A DNA stretch of 64,000 nucleotides, taken from positions 62,001-126,000 of the forward strand of contig CAJQUW010014290.1 of NCBI GenBank assembly GCA_907163375.1, given 5' to 3'. A program made the translations under genes and the position numbers. Below, in pieces: positions 35,926 through 47,611 of the stretch (its first letter is position 1; the number at the start of each line of letters is the position of its first letter). The notes beneath the pieces are model-generated. The model searched no databases, had not been told where the DNA came from, and saw only the letters and a program-made list of their open reading frames with translations. This DNA is from Prostheceraeus crozeri. Its lineage: Eukaryota; Platyhelminthes; Polycladida; Euryleptidae.

Positions 35926-36279
35926 ACGAAGGCATGATATCCCACTAAGACAGCATAATTATTGCTATCCCTGGAAATAGAAAATGAGAAGGAATGCAAA
36001 TATTCCTTTACCAAATCTGTGTTGAAGCACGTCGTAAATAAAATAAAAGTAAATTCACGAACACTTCGCCTTCGACTTGGTCAATGGTGATAATGCTAGC
36101 CATTGTTTTTTAAGGATTTTTATTTAGGTCTACTTCAATATTACTTATTATTAACATCGGGCGAAGAACCTAAAATTCTGCTTGCATTCCGCTCATCTTC
36201 ATCGAAATTTTCAATGTCACCATTATTGCGCGTGTTAGTGGTCAAATGAAAACAATATCACATTCACTTTCACCGTCTC

Positions 36280-36296
36280 TCTCTCTCTCTCTAGCA
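36280..36296 (+). repeat. CT microsatellite
   Basis: A short run of CTCTCTCTCTCT. It lies in an unannotated part of the inferred intron. Confidence 0.7.
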
Positions 36297-36634
36297 GGCC
36301 CTCAAGAATCACATATGACATAGTTGACCAGTTTGCGAGTCAGGCGATGCATACTAAGAGCAAATTAAAGGGAGGTTCTGACTCGAAGTTTTCAATTTTA
36401 TCGGTCAAAAGTAAAAGTAAAATTGACTTTGGCACAGCAAAAATCATTTTATTGTCCATCTTCAAGAAAAGCATTTGAAAAAATCAGTCAACTGCCGTTC
36501 AAAAATACAAAATCTGACGTTGACGCAATATCGTACGATGAATGTGTGCTGTACTGGAAGCAAATCAGAATGCGGCCTTTGCTCATTTCGCTTCTTTATC
36601 TTCCCATATATGCCACGCTCCCCGGATTGCGAAA

Positions 36635-37539
36635 CACTGTAAATCGCTGGATACGAAAATTGCATGCAAACATATTCCAAATTCACATACAACTTGAAAC
36701 TAACATTTGATACGAGATTCTCGTATGTTTGCAGAGATCTGGTATATTTTTCATACGAACGCTTGCTTGCTTTCGTGCGTGATTGGTATGTAGCGATAAG
36801 AGCTATCCCATCTGTGATTGGCTGTTTTACGATGAAATACGAGTTGTTGGTATGTTTTACATACGAGACCCGATGCAAATTCGTCCTCATTCGTATGTCT
36901 CTCGTAGGTAGAGCTTTAAGTCACATACCAAAATATATGTGTATGGTTCATGCTACTGTCAAATAACTTTTTCAGTATTATAGGTCGTGAATATTTCTTT
37001 TTGATAGTGGGGTATTTGACTAGATTAGATTTATGATGAAATTTATGCAGTATGTCGTCGTTGCTACTTGCCTAGTAACATTAACATGACGCTTAGTTAG
37101 CTCTACTTTATGATCCAAGGTGATTAAGATCAATCCACATAATATTTCGGATTGATAATATGTTTAAATTCAAAATACATAATGCATAATTGTTGGTGGT
37201 TAAATACTTACTGATTATTTATGATAAGCCTTAGACTTACATGTATTAAAATTGAATTCAGTATTGAATGTTTGACTCTTGAAAGTCATTATCTCACTAC
37301 TTACAAAACAGTAATAATATTAGTGCGATCTTTACTGATAAAAGGCCTTAAATGAACATACTTCAGACCATTGATGCTTTCTTTTAACATTGCGCTGCTA
37401 TGGCTTTAGTATGTAAAGCATACCACACTTAAATAACATACGAAAAGCATACAAATATATGCCAGGAGAATACAGAAATATACCAAAAAATATTTTGGTA
37501 TGCATCTTTCGTGTGTTTGGTATTGAGCGATTTACAGTG
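36635..37539. mobile_element. GTATG-rich miniature element, copy 2
   Basis: It begins CACTGTAAATCGCTGGATAC and ends GAGCGATTTACAGTG, matching copy 1 (4623-5617) along its length with small deletions. The flanks no longer show TA on both sides, so this copy is the more decayed or has lost its target duplication. The long minus-strand open frame over 36462-36890 runs from outside into this element and is not believable as a gene. Confidence 0.82.
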
Positions 37540-38569
37540 GATACTAGATAATCATGATCGAGTGGAAGTTTGGAAATCTCGTGCGGACTTTGACATTGAG
37601 AATCAATTGAAGATATGGCCAGGAATACCACTTAGATAGATGTCAATCTTGAACGTAAGTCTAATGCTCTTTGTATACCAAACATAAAGGTTGACGTCTC
37701 ATTTGCAAGCGTCACATGCGACATGCCGGGTTTGTAATCTCTAATGTTGTAAAATGTCACACAATAGTCAGTTTTTGTAACTATTGACTGCAAAATTGAA
37801 AAGCGTTTTGTCCTCGGGGGTTTTTGGTATTAAACAGAGTTTCAATTTTCATAAAGAGGAGATAATCGGATATCGTATCAGCCTAAAATAAGCTGGATAT
37901 TTTTCTTCCCATGAAGCGCTGTACAATGCCTAAAGGTGACATCTCGCTGAGGTGGTGAGTATTCTATGTGAATGAATATGAAATCAGGGCTTTAAATTTT
38001 TTTCAATTTGATTTCTTTCGAGATTTATTGTTTGAATACGGAATTCCAAGTACTGTAGCGAGTATTTTTTACGTTAGAATGTCTCAATTTGAAAATTATG
38101 GAAAGTAAGAAAATGACTGCTCTGCGACAACGATGAACTACATTTCATAAGAAATTTTTGAACGGAGAAAGCATCATCAAAGTTAGAAGAAGAATTTGAT
38201 GAAGGATGTGAACGGGTGACACGAAAAGAATGTTCCGATAAACCTCGGTCAAGTTGTAATGTCCAGGAAAGCAAGTGATAACGAATTACACATATCTTGC
38301 AATGCATTTACCTTTAAACGGGTACTAACGAACGATTCGTCAAAATTTTATTTCTGAACATCTAAACATGAAATATTCAAAAGTTAAATGTAATTCTTTA
38401 ATGTCCCTTTAAAGCTAGATGCCATTTCAAGACATTTACATTTCTTCCTCTCTTAATTTCCTCAATCCATAACCTTCATTTGATGTCAACCTTTCACTCA
38501 CCACCATAGATGCTCACAACCAAAAGACATCATAAACAGCGATTCAATTATAATGACAAGTCCCTATTA

Positions 38570-39286
38570 GTCCGGCAGCCAGAACGAGTATCTGCAGGGA
38601 ACGAGGCCGAAAATGAGACTTTCACAGAATGATGTGCACCCTATGCCCACTACGAATCGGCACGTCTGCTGGGTTCTAGTGAACTCTTGACAGACACGAT
38701 CAAAGAAAAACATATGTAAATGCAATGGGACGCAGATTGCAGTTTTTGGGAATAATGAAATTTTGTATGTTTTCTCTGATTAAACGAAAAGCAATAAGCC
38801 CAAAGTCATAATTTTTGGCATAGAATGTCTTCATGTCATTTCCTTTCTTGTTCACGCACCCCTGTCTATAAAGCTAAACACATCTAGATTTGGCGAGCCT
38901 CAATGTCTGTAAACACCAACATGTTAGCCCACTTCATCCACATTGAACCACATTCTCACATACATTGCCGATCAGATGTATGATAATAGCATATGCACAT
39001 CATAGGAAATGACCTGAAGACATTCCATGTCAAAATTATGACTTAAGGCTTAATAGTACTTTTCGTTTAATCAGAGAAAACATACCAAATTTCATTATAC
39101 CCAAAAACTGCAATCTGCGCACCATTGCATTTACATGTGTTTTTCTTTGATCCTGTCTGACAAGAAGAGGAACTCACTAGAACTCGGCAGACGTGCCGAT
39201 TCGTAGTAGGCATAGGGTGTACATCATTATCTGAAAGTCTTACTTTCGGCCTCGCTCCCTGCAGAAACTCGTTCTGGCTGCCGGAC
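38570..39286. mobile_element. Foldback element FB, copy 3 (best preserved palindrome)
   Basis: GTCCGGCAGCCAGAACGAG opens the element and TCGTTCTGGCTGCCGGAC closes it, with TA on each side. Two arms of about 330 bp are inverted along their full length, including AACGAGGCCGAAAATGAGAC, GATCAAAGAAAAACATATG and TTTTCTCTGATTAAACGAAA. They are separated by about 60 bp. A transcript of this copy could fold into one long hairpin. It has no coding capacity. Confidence 0.88.
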
Positions 39287-39459
39287 TATATATCATGATA
39301 GCTATTCCGCGGCGTCTCTTCAGGAGAAGTACAACTGCTGTGACAATGAACAGATCGCTCAATATAGCTTATGGCATTGGCATAGACAGTGCACTGATGA
39401 CATTCGGGCAAACTGGCAGAATATTTCGGCAGATAATTAAATAATTGATTTTTAATTTA

Positions 39460-40012
39460 GTCAGGTGCTTGAATGTATTTGACAGAGCTCGAAGCTTACG
39501 TTGGCAATCCTTTTACGATTGTGAGGAGAAAGAATTACTCTACAGAAGACTCAAAAACGTAATGGCCATCCGACCATTTTTATTGATAAGTTTAGTGTTC
39601 GTTAGTCTGTGTCCGAAGTTTGCCAGAGTTTGACCCTGCCCGCAAAAATTTTTTTTACGTGAGCCCCTTTGCGGTGGTGACGCCAGTAAATACGTCCTTA
39701 GACGAATTGTTTCATTGACCCAGAAAGTTTTTCCGGCTATTGAGCCTGTTATTGTGTTTTTGACCTGTCATATTCCAACTCACTGTCGTAGGGATCCTGT
39801 GCCATCTCTCGGTCGCGCTCGCTTTATCTGTAAATTTCCTTGTGACTGCGGACGCAGTTGTATTGGGCGCACTGAGCGATGTTTCAGGGTCCGAATGAGT
39901 GAGCCCCCAAGTGAGCAGAAAGCGGACATTGACGTCTTCGTCGATCAAACAAATCTTCGTCTAGTGTCATATCATGCGATTGTTTCTCAGGACGTGTTTT
40001 TTCTTCTTACTT
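39460..40012 (+). mobile_element. Second Penelope-like relic with GIY-YIG-like domain
   Basis: The + strand reading shows a VRRIVSLTQKVFPAIEP-like C-terminal RT extension, then GRARFICKFPCDCGRS and CIGRTERCFRVRMSE. The CxCG-x-YIGRTxR-x-RxxEH pattern is the GIY-YIG nuclease of a Penelope lineage different from the relic at 9296-9980, which uses ETSRN instead of GRTER. The relic ends about 45 bp before Tc1 copy B (40058). It is broken and truncated at its 5' side. Confidence 0.65.
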
Positions 40013-40057
40013 AGCTATTTATATTCTCCCAGGTCTTCGTTTCTTCTTCCCATTTTA

Positions 40058-41587
40058 CAGAGTTGATCATAAAAAACCGAACATCTAAATTATGTCAAAC
40101 TTCAATCGATTCTCCTGCTTTTCAATTTCATTTTGTATTGACAGGTCATACATCATTCGAGAGCTTATGTTCTCAGCTCTTCAATGAGCGATTATATATT
40201 TGTATCCGTCATTGTTTAAGGTGGACAGGGTTTAAAATGTGAAAATCGCCACTTTCCAAAATCTCAAATTTTCAATATGGAAGCATGTGAGCATGATAAT
40301 GAATCAAACGCGTGGTGAAAGGGCTTTCTCTGAGGATTCTTTTGATGTTCTACTCGTCGAAATCGGTGTACTTTTAGAGAAGTTGTGATGTTCCAAATTT
40401 ATTCCATAATTTGTTACTTCTGAATGTTGATGAAAAGTTGTTTACATCTTTTGGCGGCAGCGAGGTTATTTTCACGCTTTCAATATCTGGCGTCTAGACG
40501 TTTGTCCTGCAAATTCAAATCAAATTGTTAGATGACCCTGATAAGTTGTAAACAAAGCTTCCATTCGGCTTTGAATTCATCTTATGTCATGATGACCGAG
40601 TCGAAGCTTGTGAATGAGTTTTTGAAGGACAAAGTTTCTAGTCTTTTGTCAGAAGGACAGTGAGAGCGGCTAGTTAGCATAAAAGTAGTTTTCCCACAGG
40701 GCACCGTCAAAGATGGAAAACTAACTTTCTTCTCCCGTCCTAGAAAAGTTGGATGCAGTCGGAAAGGAAAGAAAGAGCTCGGATCATTATTCACTTGGTA
40801 AGAAACGATCCCACACTTTGTCTTCGGCCAGTTGAGGAGTTTATATCTGAAACCTCCGGTTTCTGCTAGATCGGTGACACGTCGTCTGAAAAGTGAGCAC
40901 TTCATAAGCCGTAAGAGATCATCAGGGATTGAATTGATCACCAACCAAAAGAGCTTGAGGCTGAAGTGGCGATATAGTATTGCGACCGGGTTTCTCAATG
41001 GAATCGAGTTGTTTGGACTGATGAAGCGTCTGTATGTCTCCGAGGTCGCGATGGCCGTTTGAGAGTTTGGATGAGGTTAGGTGATGCAACTCCTGATCAT
41101 TTGACATTGCCTGAATGAAGGAGGTAAAAGATTGCTTATATTTGCTGCGATATGGATGAATGGCCGTGCTGAACTCCATATCGAAAGGCACAACATAAAT
41201 TCCGATGGATATGTAAAAATTTTGCAAATGCACATTTACCGAGGTTCGGCGTGAGTCGATCAATTCTTCCTGGAGATGGTCTTTCTCGACTTGAAGTTTT
41301 GTTAATGCAAGAGAGGGACAGTTTAGATCAAGAAGTGATTAATAGCCTGATCGAAAACATGTCTTTCCGGATTTGATAAGTGATTGAACTTTCTGGTGAG
41401 GTTTGCGAAATATTAGTGACCCCCTTGAATCTACCACTGGCCTTTTTACGGTCCATATGGTTCTACAAAGCCACTGAACAACAAATAAAAGTTATTTCAA
41501 CCTTTATTTCATTACTCGACTGTAATTGACAAAAATTCATTAAAGCCAGACAAAATTTGGGTGGTCCACTTTTTATGATCATCACTG
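40058..41587 (+). mobile_element. Tc1-like transposon, copy B (degenerate, internally deleted)
   Basis: TA flanks both ends (40056-40057 and 41588-41589). The left end carries GATCATAAAAAACCG and the right end TTTTTATGATCATCACTG, the same TIRs as copy A in opposite orientation. The leader shares the GTTTAAGGTGGACAGGGTTT block with copy A. The transposase runs on the + strand at about 40640-41390 in several frames. It keeps RRLKSEHF, VVWTDEAS and LRGRDG-like sequence. The stretch that holds YLDDNA and SPDLNPIEN in copy A is missing: sequence jumps near 41235 straight to the SILPGDGLSRLEV tail. Losing the second Asp and the Glu makes it a dead, older copy. Confidence 0.88.
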
Positions 41588-41589
41588 TA

Positions 41590-42545
41590 GAATCACTGTA
41601 TATGTCTCATTACCGTCCCGAGATTTGTATCCATAAAGTCTGTAAACATACCTTGCTCATGCCTTGGTTTTAGCCTCTAATTGTCATACATTTAACTTTC
41701 TGTTGTCTTTTGTCACTATATCGTGTTGTCTGCTACTGCAGTGCTGAAATGTCTTGTCAGTTTGCCCGAGTGTTATCTGTCTATGCCAATGCTATGAGCT
41801 GTAATGAACAAGCTTGTTTCTGTACATTTGTGTGTCACATCAGTAGTACTTCTCCCGAAGAGAGGCCGCGAAATGCCACTGTTCACTGAACAGCCTGAGA
41901 TTTTTGGCTGATACATGGCCACGACATGGATAACTATCAGAAAAATAGAAATACCATTGGCTTGATCAATTTTCGAGTATGGTAGCTGCACGACCGTGTG
42001 AAATATCGAACATCACATTCAACCGTCAGCTTCGTAGGTAGCATTTTCCTACTTGCTGCTTCTTAGTGTCTTAGTGGTTTCTTGGATACAAAGCTTGGAT
42101 GGAGATATCACACTATGTTTATTGAAAAGAAGTGTGCACAGCGCATGTGCATTTCAGAAAGTTTTCAGATTGTTTACTAACAATGATGAATAATATTTCA
42201 CTATTATTGTAGCATTTATTCGACTTGTAAATATTCAGAGATGTTGTCTCTCTGATGACATGAAAAGTAATTGAAATAAAATAATCAGCTGATTTGAGAT
42301 AAAATCACTTGAAATAAAGAAAGCAGATGGCATTACTGCTAGATGATTCCAAGCTTCGAATGCCTTCACACTTTCTTCAAGGAATCGTTTCCTGGTCATC
42401 TTCAGAGTGGATGATAATCTGCACTTCCTGTCATGCTATGTTCGTTCCTGAAATAAAACTCATTAGTCCCACGAAGTGCACCAATCGATGTAAGGTCATC
42501 TTTTTGGATCAACTGACGTGATTCTGTATATTTTATACGTGACTC
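41590..42545. other. No recognised feature
   Basis: AT-rich intron sequence between Tc1 copy B and the inverted dispersed repeat. Confidence 0.4.
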
Positions 42546-43346
42546 TCTTTTTCTGTCGCTCTCGCTCTCACTAGCACGATTCTACAATATGGAAATACGA
42601 AGTACAATATGGACAATAGACAATATGTATGTACATCTACATAATACATGTCAGCGTTATTATAAGTACTCCGTGTGTAATTTAGATCGTTTCTCTTCCG
42701 AAACTAAAAGAAGTTTTGAGATAAAATTCTAAGAAATTCGCTATGAAAGTTTGTTGTGCTGCAAGATTTACTAATTATTTATTCAGTTATAAGTCTTTCT
42801 TAACTTTTCCTTCCTTGCAGCGGTACCTTTGAAAAAATATAAGTCTTTCTCGGTTGATGACATCATGAAAGGTGCACTCGAATATCGAAATATTGTCGCA
42901 AGTACAATAGAGGAATAATGAAGCTAGCAAACACAGTCAAACAATTAATTAATAAAGTGTCAGCATTCATTTTTTTTGATTGAACAAACTAATCGATCAA
43001 TACCGCGAGCAGTCACTTAGGAATTTCCTCTGTCTACGTATACATCACTCAGGTTAGGGAAGTCGTTGTCTGACCTTGAAAGCTGAGAGTCAGGTAGAGA
43101 CATTTCAAAAGAAAACAGTTTCCTGAAAAGTCTGTCAAAAGTTTGAGGTTGAAGAGACTCATATTTGAGATAGGTAAAAACAAGAAAACAAGATACCTTT
43201 TTATGAATATTGGCATTGCTGAATCTGATTATGGGCTTTCGTAGTGACCTAGAGTTTTTGCACATTTTTAATAATTTTTTGCAGTTTCGTCATCTGCATG
43301 CCGTTTATTATCAATCAATCAATCAATCAAAGATAGCTGTTGTGGC
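42546..43346 (-). repeat. Unclassified dispersed repeat, copy 2 (inverted)
   Basis: It matches 30364-31141 in reverse, including the AATCAATCAATCAATCAAAG tail, ACATCATGAAAGGTGCACTC and the GTCGCTCTCGCTCTCACTAG end. Small indels separate the copies. In this copy the shared frame (43265-43017, minus) ends in SDNDFPNLSDVYVDRGNS. I cannot link that peptide to a family. Confidence 0.7.
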
Positions 43347-43448
43347 ATTTATCACCAGAATTTGAGATACTGCATATCAAGAATAGCAAAGTTTAGACGC
43401 AATAGTTGGAATGAAAATGGAAATGAGACTTTTCGGTAATTTCAGACT

Positions 43449-44136
43449 AGCAGTCTACTAGAACGAGATTCTGGAGGGTGTGAGGCCGAATATGAACCTT
43501 TCACAACATGATGTGCTCGCTATGGCTACTGCAGTTTTGCGCCTCCGCTGAGTAGTATCAGGCTCCTCTTCTTGCCAGAAAGGATCAAGGCAAACACATT
43601 TTAACACGTTGCTTCCCAGATTTTTAATTAATCGATCTTCGTAGCTATTTGCAGCCATCAAAAGCCTTCTCCCTCTTTGAAGACCGTACAGAAATTTCGA
43701 TTTGTGAATCTATTATTCAATTTACTCAAAATTCAAATTTGCTGACGTTGCTTATGATTTGCTTATGAGGATACGTGATTTTGTAATCACAAGGACGTGA
43801 TGAAAATCCGAATATAGTGTTGTGAAATCATTGCAAATATAGGAGTTAAGAAAAAACAATCCTGAATACAAGCGATCATCATGTAATTCCAAATGACCTG
43901 CAGATGCCTTCTACATTAATCATGCTGAAGAAGTAATGTGAACATCTTGTACATTGTATGTCTAAATTTCTCCACTGGAAATGCGTGGAATTCATTTCTC
44001 CAAGCTATTGATGACAGATAAAGGATCTGACCCCGGAAGACTCACAGTTTTGTGGCATGAAGAAGTGTACATTGTTATCTGAAATTCCAAGGTGTGACCT
44101 CGTTCCCTGCACAACTTCTATAGCTCCCAGACAGTC
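43449..44136. mobile_element. Foldback element FB, copy 4 (decayed)
   Basis: The left arm keeps AGAACGAGATTCTGGAGGG and CTCCTCTTCTTGCCAGAAAGG. The right end keeps CCTCGTTCCCTGCACAACTTC, which is the reversed GCAGGGAACGAGG block. Termini are eroded. The interior is more diverged than in copies 1-3, so this looks like one of the oldest copies. Confidence 0.6.
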
Positions 44137-44183
44137 AAATTCATCAGTCTCACAACGATCTTTTTTCCTTGTGAAAGAACTGA

Positions 44184-45320
44184 TCATAAAAAACGGACCA
44201 CACAAATTTCGCTGAAATTCATTCGATTCATATTTCTTCCACTGGAGTCGCACATCAACGTGCCATACATCATTCGAGAGCTTGCATTCACAGCTACTTA
44301 GAATGAGGTATGAGAGACTTGCATCTGTTACTGCATTTGCTGAGGAGTGCTCAAATTTTGAAGATCACTCAATTTACAAATTACAATTTTTCAATAAGAA
44401 AACATGTGAGTATGATCATTATTCAAGCGTTGAAGAACGAGCATTTTCTGAGCTCTCTTTTGTTGCACTGGTCATCAAAATCGGTGAACTAGAAAGAAAT
44501 GAGTAATATCGTGAAGTTATCAGTAAATCATGACTGTTTTGACTAAAAATGTTCTATTCTCACCTTTTCATCAAAAATGTGCATTTTTGGTATCTTCAGA
44601 ATCCTTGGGATGTAAGGAGTGCGAATATGAAAGTCTAATTAAGTTCAACAGTTCTTTTTCAAGCTTCTTCAACATTTTTTCTTATTACCGTTTAAGTATA
44701 CAAACAACATGTAAGGTGAACAATCCCTATTCATCGTGAGAGAGAAAGACATGCCTTCGCTAATAATTTTACTTCGACCCTTCGTTCACCTTACATGTTG
44801 TTTGTGTACTTTAGCAGCAAGGAGAAAAAATGTTGAAGAAGCTTGATAAAGAACTATTGAACTTAATTAAACTTTCATATTCGCACTCCTTACATCCCAA
44901 GGATTCTGAAGATACCAAAAATGCACATTTTTGATGAAAAGGTGAGAATAGAACATTTTTAGTCAAAACAGTCATGATTTACTGATAACTTCACGATATT
45001 ACTCATTTCTTTCTAGTTCACCGATTTTGATGACCAGTGCAACAAAGGAGACCTCAGAAAATGCTCGTTCTTCAACGCTTGAATAATGATCATACTCACA
45101 TGTTTTCTTATTGAAAAATTGTAATTTGTAAATTGAGTGATCTTCAAAATTTGAGCAATCCTCAGCGAATGCAGTAACAGATTCAAGTCTCTCATAACTC
45201 ATTCTAAGTAACTGTGAATGCAAGCTCTCGAATGATGTATGGCACGTTGATGTGCGACTCCAGTGGAGGAAATGTGAATCGAATGAATTTCAGCGAAATT
45301 TGTGTGGTCCGTTTTTCATG
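44184..45320. mobile_element. Giant hairpin derived from the Tc1-like element (foldback MITE)
   Basis: Two inverted arms of about 535 bp (44184-44721 and 44784-45320) flank a 62-bp spacer. The outer ends carry GATCATAAAAAACGGACCA, the Tc1 terminal block seen in copies A and B. The arm body matches the 5' leader of those copies, including the TTCAATAAGAAAACATGTGA-like and CATCATTCGAGAGCTT-like blocks. The arms are almost identical: mirrored 74-codon frames in the two arms differ at four residues only. The element therefore consists of two head-to-head copies of the Tc1 5' end with no transposase. The open frames within the arms are not genes. Confidence 0.88.
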
Positions 45321-45390
45321 ATCAGCTTGCAGTGTGACTTATAATAATCATTGCCATGCAAGCACTTTCACAGTGATCATAGTTTTGTAC

Positions 45391-45665
45391 CAGATCCGAT
45401 GATGAATAACTGACCACCCAAATTATGTCGAAATTAATTCAATTGACTGACTGATTCAAATTGATTTAATGACTGGACCTCATCCACTCGCCTCAAAGCA
45501 CAACAACATGTCATGCGTCATTCATCAGCTTGCATTCTTAGCATACAAATTAGCTATGCTTAGCATCTGCCATTGTGCTTGCTGGACAGTAGTGGACAAA
45601 ATATGAAAATCGCTTGATTTACAAGTCGCCGGTTTTCAGTAAGAGCACATGTTGTTTATTTTAAA
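45391..45665 (+). mobile_element. Fragment of a Tc1-like 5' end
   Basis: The fragment starts CAGTGATCAT, then GACCACCCAAATTATGTCG, which resembles the copy B terminus. It continues through a CATGTCATGCGTCATTCATC block and an AGTAAGAGCACATGTTG block that parallel the leader of copies A and B. It lies about 70 bp from the palindrome at 44184-45320. No transposase remains. Confidence 0.6.
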
Positions 45666-46739
45666 TTAACATACTAAAACATCCCCTCAATGGCGTTTGG
45701 CTACTTTCTCAGAGTCTGGTGCTCCACTCAATTTGAGGTAATATAATCGGTCTCCTTTCCGGCAAAGTTAAAACCTTTAGACAGCTGGTCTATAATGAAT
45801 ATTGCCCGTCAGAGAATATTGCCCATTTGAAGTTGAAATTCGAAGATACACTGCCACGACAGAGCTGGACGGAAGTTCAAGTCTATTTCAATTGAAATAT
45901 TACACTCCTACATCTCCATCGAAAGAGTTTATCAACTTGAATATTTCTCCCCTGATGCAATCAATAATGTTGATTGTAATCTGTTGATAGATTTACTGCT
46001 TAAGTAATATTTAAAGATGAAAACAGATGAAATCTAAAATCATCCGTTTAGAAGATAGAGCCCTGCATCCATCTTCTTTTGGGAGAAGTTGATTGACAGC
46101 TTTTTAACATGAAGAAGCATGGGATGGAAGTTGTTTGATATGCGTTTGGGATTAAACTGGTGTTACAATGCCATCCATTTGTGTCAGTCATGTGTAACTT
46201 CTGATGCACATTTCTCTACAGCTGACGGCGTCTGTTAGCACTGAAATGAAAAGATTTTAAAATCGTTGATGTGTTTTAGATTAAACGACTCTCCTAATAT
46301 GCTTGCCCGTCACATTAAATTAACTTTCTCCCTCTCAGTAGACCGGTTATGTTTCAAAAAAGAGCTATGTCTTTCCATGTGTCGTTAGAGGGACAACTGC
46401 TCCATTTGACGAATTGATTTAAATCAATAATGACTAATAGCACTGTCACATTGGACCATGAATACAGCTGGATCCTCATGAATAATTCGCACCTGTATTC
46501 ATCTCTCCCAAAAATACATCCGCCGCAGGCCTGGCCACTGCCCCCCTGTTTTGATTGCATCGGCTGCCAACCCGAGCCATGTCAACCGGTTTTCATTACA
46601 GCGACCTGACTGGCTCTGTACGCGAGAAATCCGGCCGTTCCAACCCTGTTTGAGGCCGACTGAAATGATTGAATGTAGTAGATTTAAAAATTCTGATCGT
46701 CATGAATCAATTACAGAACACGTTCTTGTGTTCCCAGAA
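45666..46739. other. No recognised feature
   Basis: Some GC-richer sequence near 46500-46640, but no frame, element end or promoter that I can support. Confidence 0.4.
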
Positions 46740-47472
46740 CAGGGATGCGGAGTCCTATCATTTTGACAGGACTTCGACACCGAGGGTTGATAGAACTCCG
46801 ACTCGGGTGGCAAATATATATATAAAGCCTAGATTTTTGAAAAATTAGCTGGTGACCTACATCATAGATCATTATAAGTTTGCCTGAACCAATCTTTAGT
46901 GATCATTGCTGCATCAATTATCAATCATTTTCGATGAAAGTTCATCATATGTCGCTTTACGTTGGATGCATGCGACTCGGCTCCTCCAACCTTCTTGATG
47001 TGTGCTTCACACGGTTTTTCTTCAGTCTCTATCAGGCAGGAAAATCACCATCCTTCTCCAAAAAATATGAGTACACTTCGATTTTAATATGCGCTTTGGA
47101 GGAGTCATCACACACGATTAACGTGAGGGTAAGAAGTAATGTTCTCAAACAAACTAGTATTTCATTTTTGTCTCTGATGTGACCTTTGGTGCGTTGGTGT
47201 GATCGAGGCTGGGAGGAGGGCTTGTCTTCTCTACCAAATCGTGGGGGTGAAAAGACAATCATTTTTTCACTATCACGGTTCATTCCCTCAACTATTGCAA
47301 GCTTTGCATGCACTGCCGTTTCGACTGTACTTCTGTTTGACGGAGAAAGTTGACATGAAGACAGTGACAGCTATGCACGAGGACAGATAATTCGTTTGTA
47401 TTATATTTCGGGTCTAGTTATAGACCGGACTCCGGACTCCGACTAGGCCGGGACTCCGACTCCGACTCCGCA
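46740..47472 (-). mobile_element. hAT-like miniature element with BED-like frame, copy 2
   Basis: CAGGGATGCGGAGTCC lies at 46740, and the other end carries GACTCCGACTCCGACTCCG to about 47472. The best frame runs on the minus strand, 47313-47032, with PPRFGREDKPSSQPRSH and then LEKDGDFPA. Downstream, GGAESHASNVKRHMMNFHRK-like residues recall a BED or C2H2-type zinc-binding fold, with Cys residues before and paired His residues after. Only the N-terminal DNA-binding part of a hAT protein would fit in this length. Confidence 0.72.
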
Positions 47473-47611
47473 CTTATGTGTTGAGTGCAGGTCAGTTATT
47501 GTACACGAATTATAATGTAAAATTCTCAGTGTCATTTCAGATTGGATTCTCAAGCAGTTGAGACTTCAATCATGATAAAACCTTTTCTGAAATTTTTTCT
47601 TCTGATTTCAG

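Larger units (their letters stand above)
13090..47611 (+). other. Inferred large first intron of the CUB gene (about 34.5 kb)
   Basis: The span begins GTGAGT and ends TTTCAG, and its flanking exons are phase-matched. It is filled with transposon remnants: foldbacks, a LINE, a TIR element, hAT and Tc1 copies and a Penelope-like relic. No other host exon is convincing inside it, although the open frame at 14329-14709 (minus strand) could belong to a nested gene. The intron is inferred from splice signals and not shown by RNA evidence. Confidence 0.5.

Noticed and set aside
36462-36890. 142-codon minus-strand open frame
   Set aside because: It runs across the left boundary of the GTATG-rich miniature element, whose other copy does not keep it. 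A matching-length frame on the opposite strand also exists.
44282-45223. Mirrored 74-codon frames
   Set aside because: They are the two arms of the Tc1-derived palindrome; their similarity comes from inverted repetition, not from a conserved protein.
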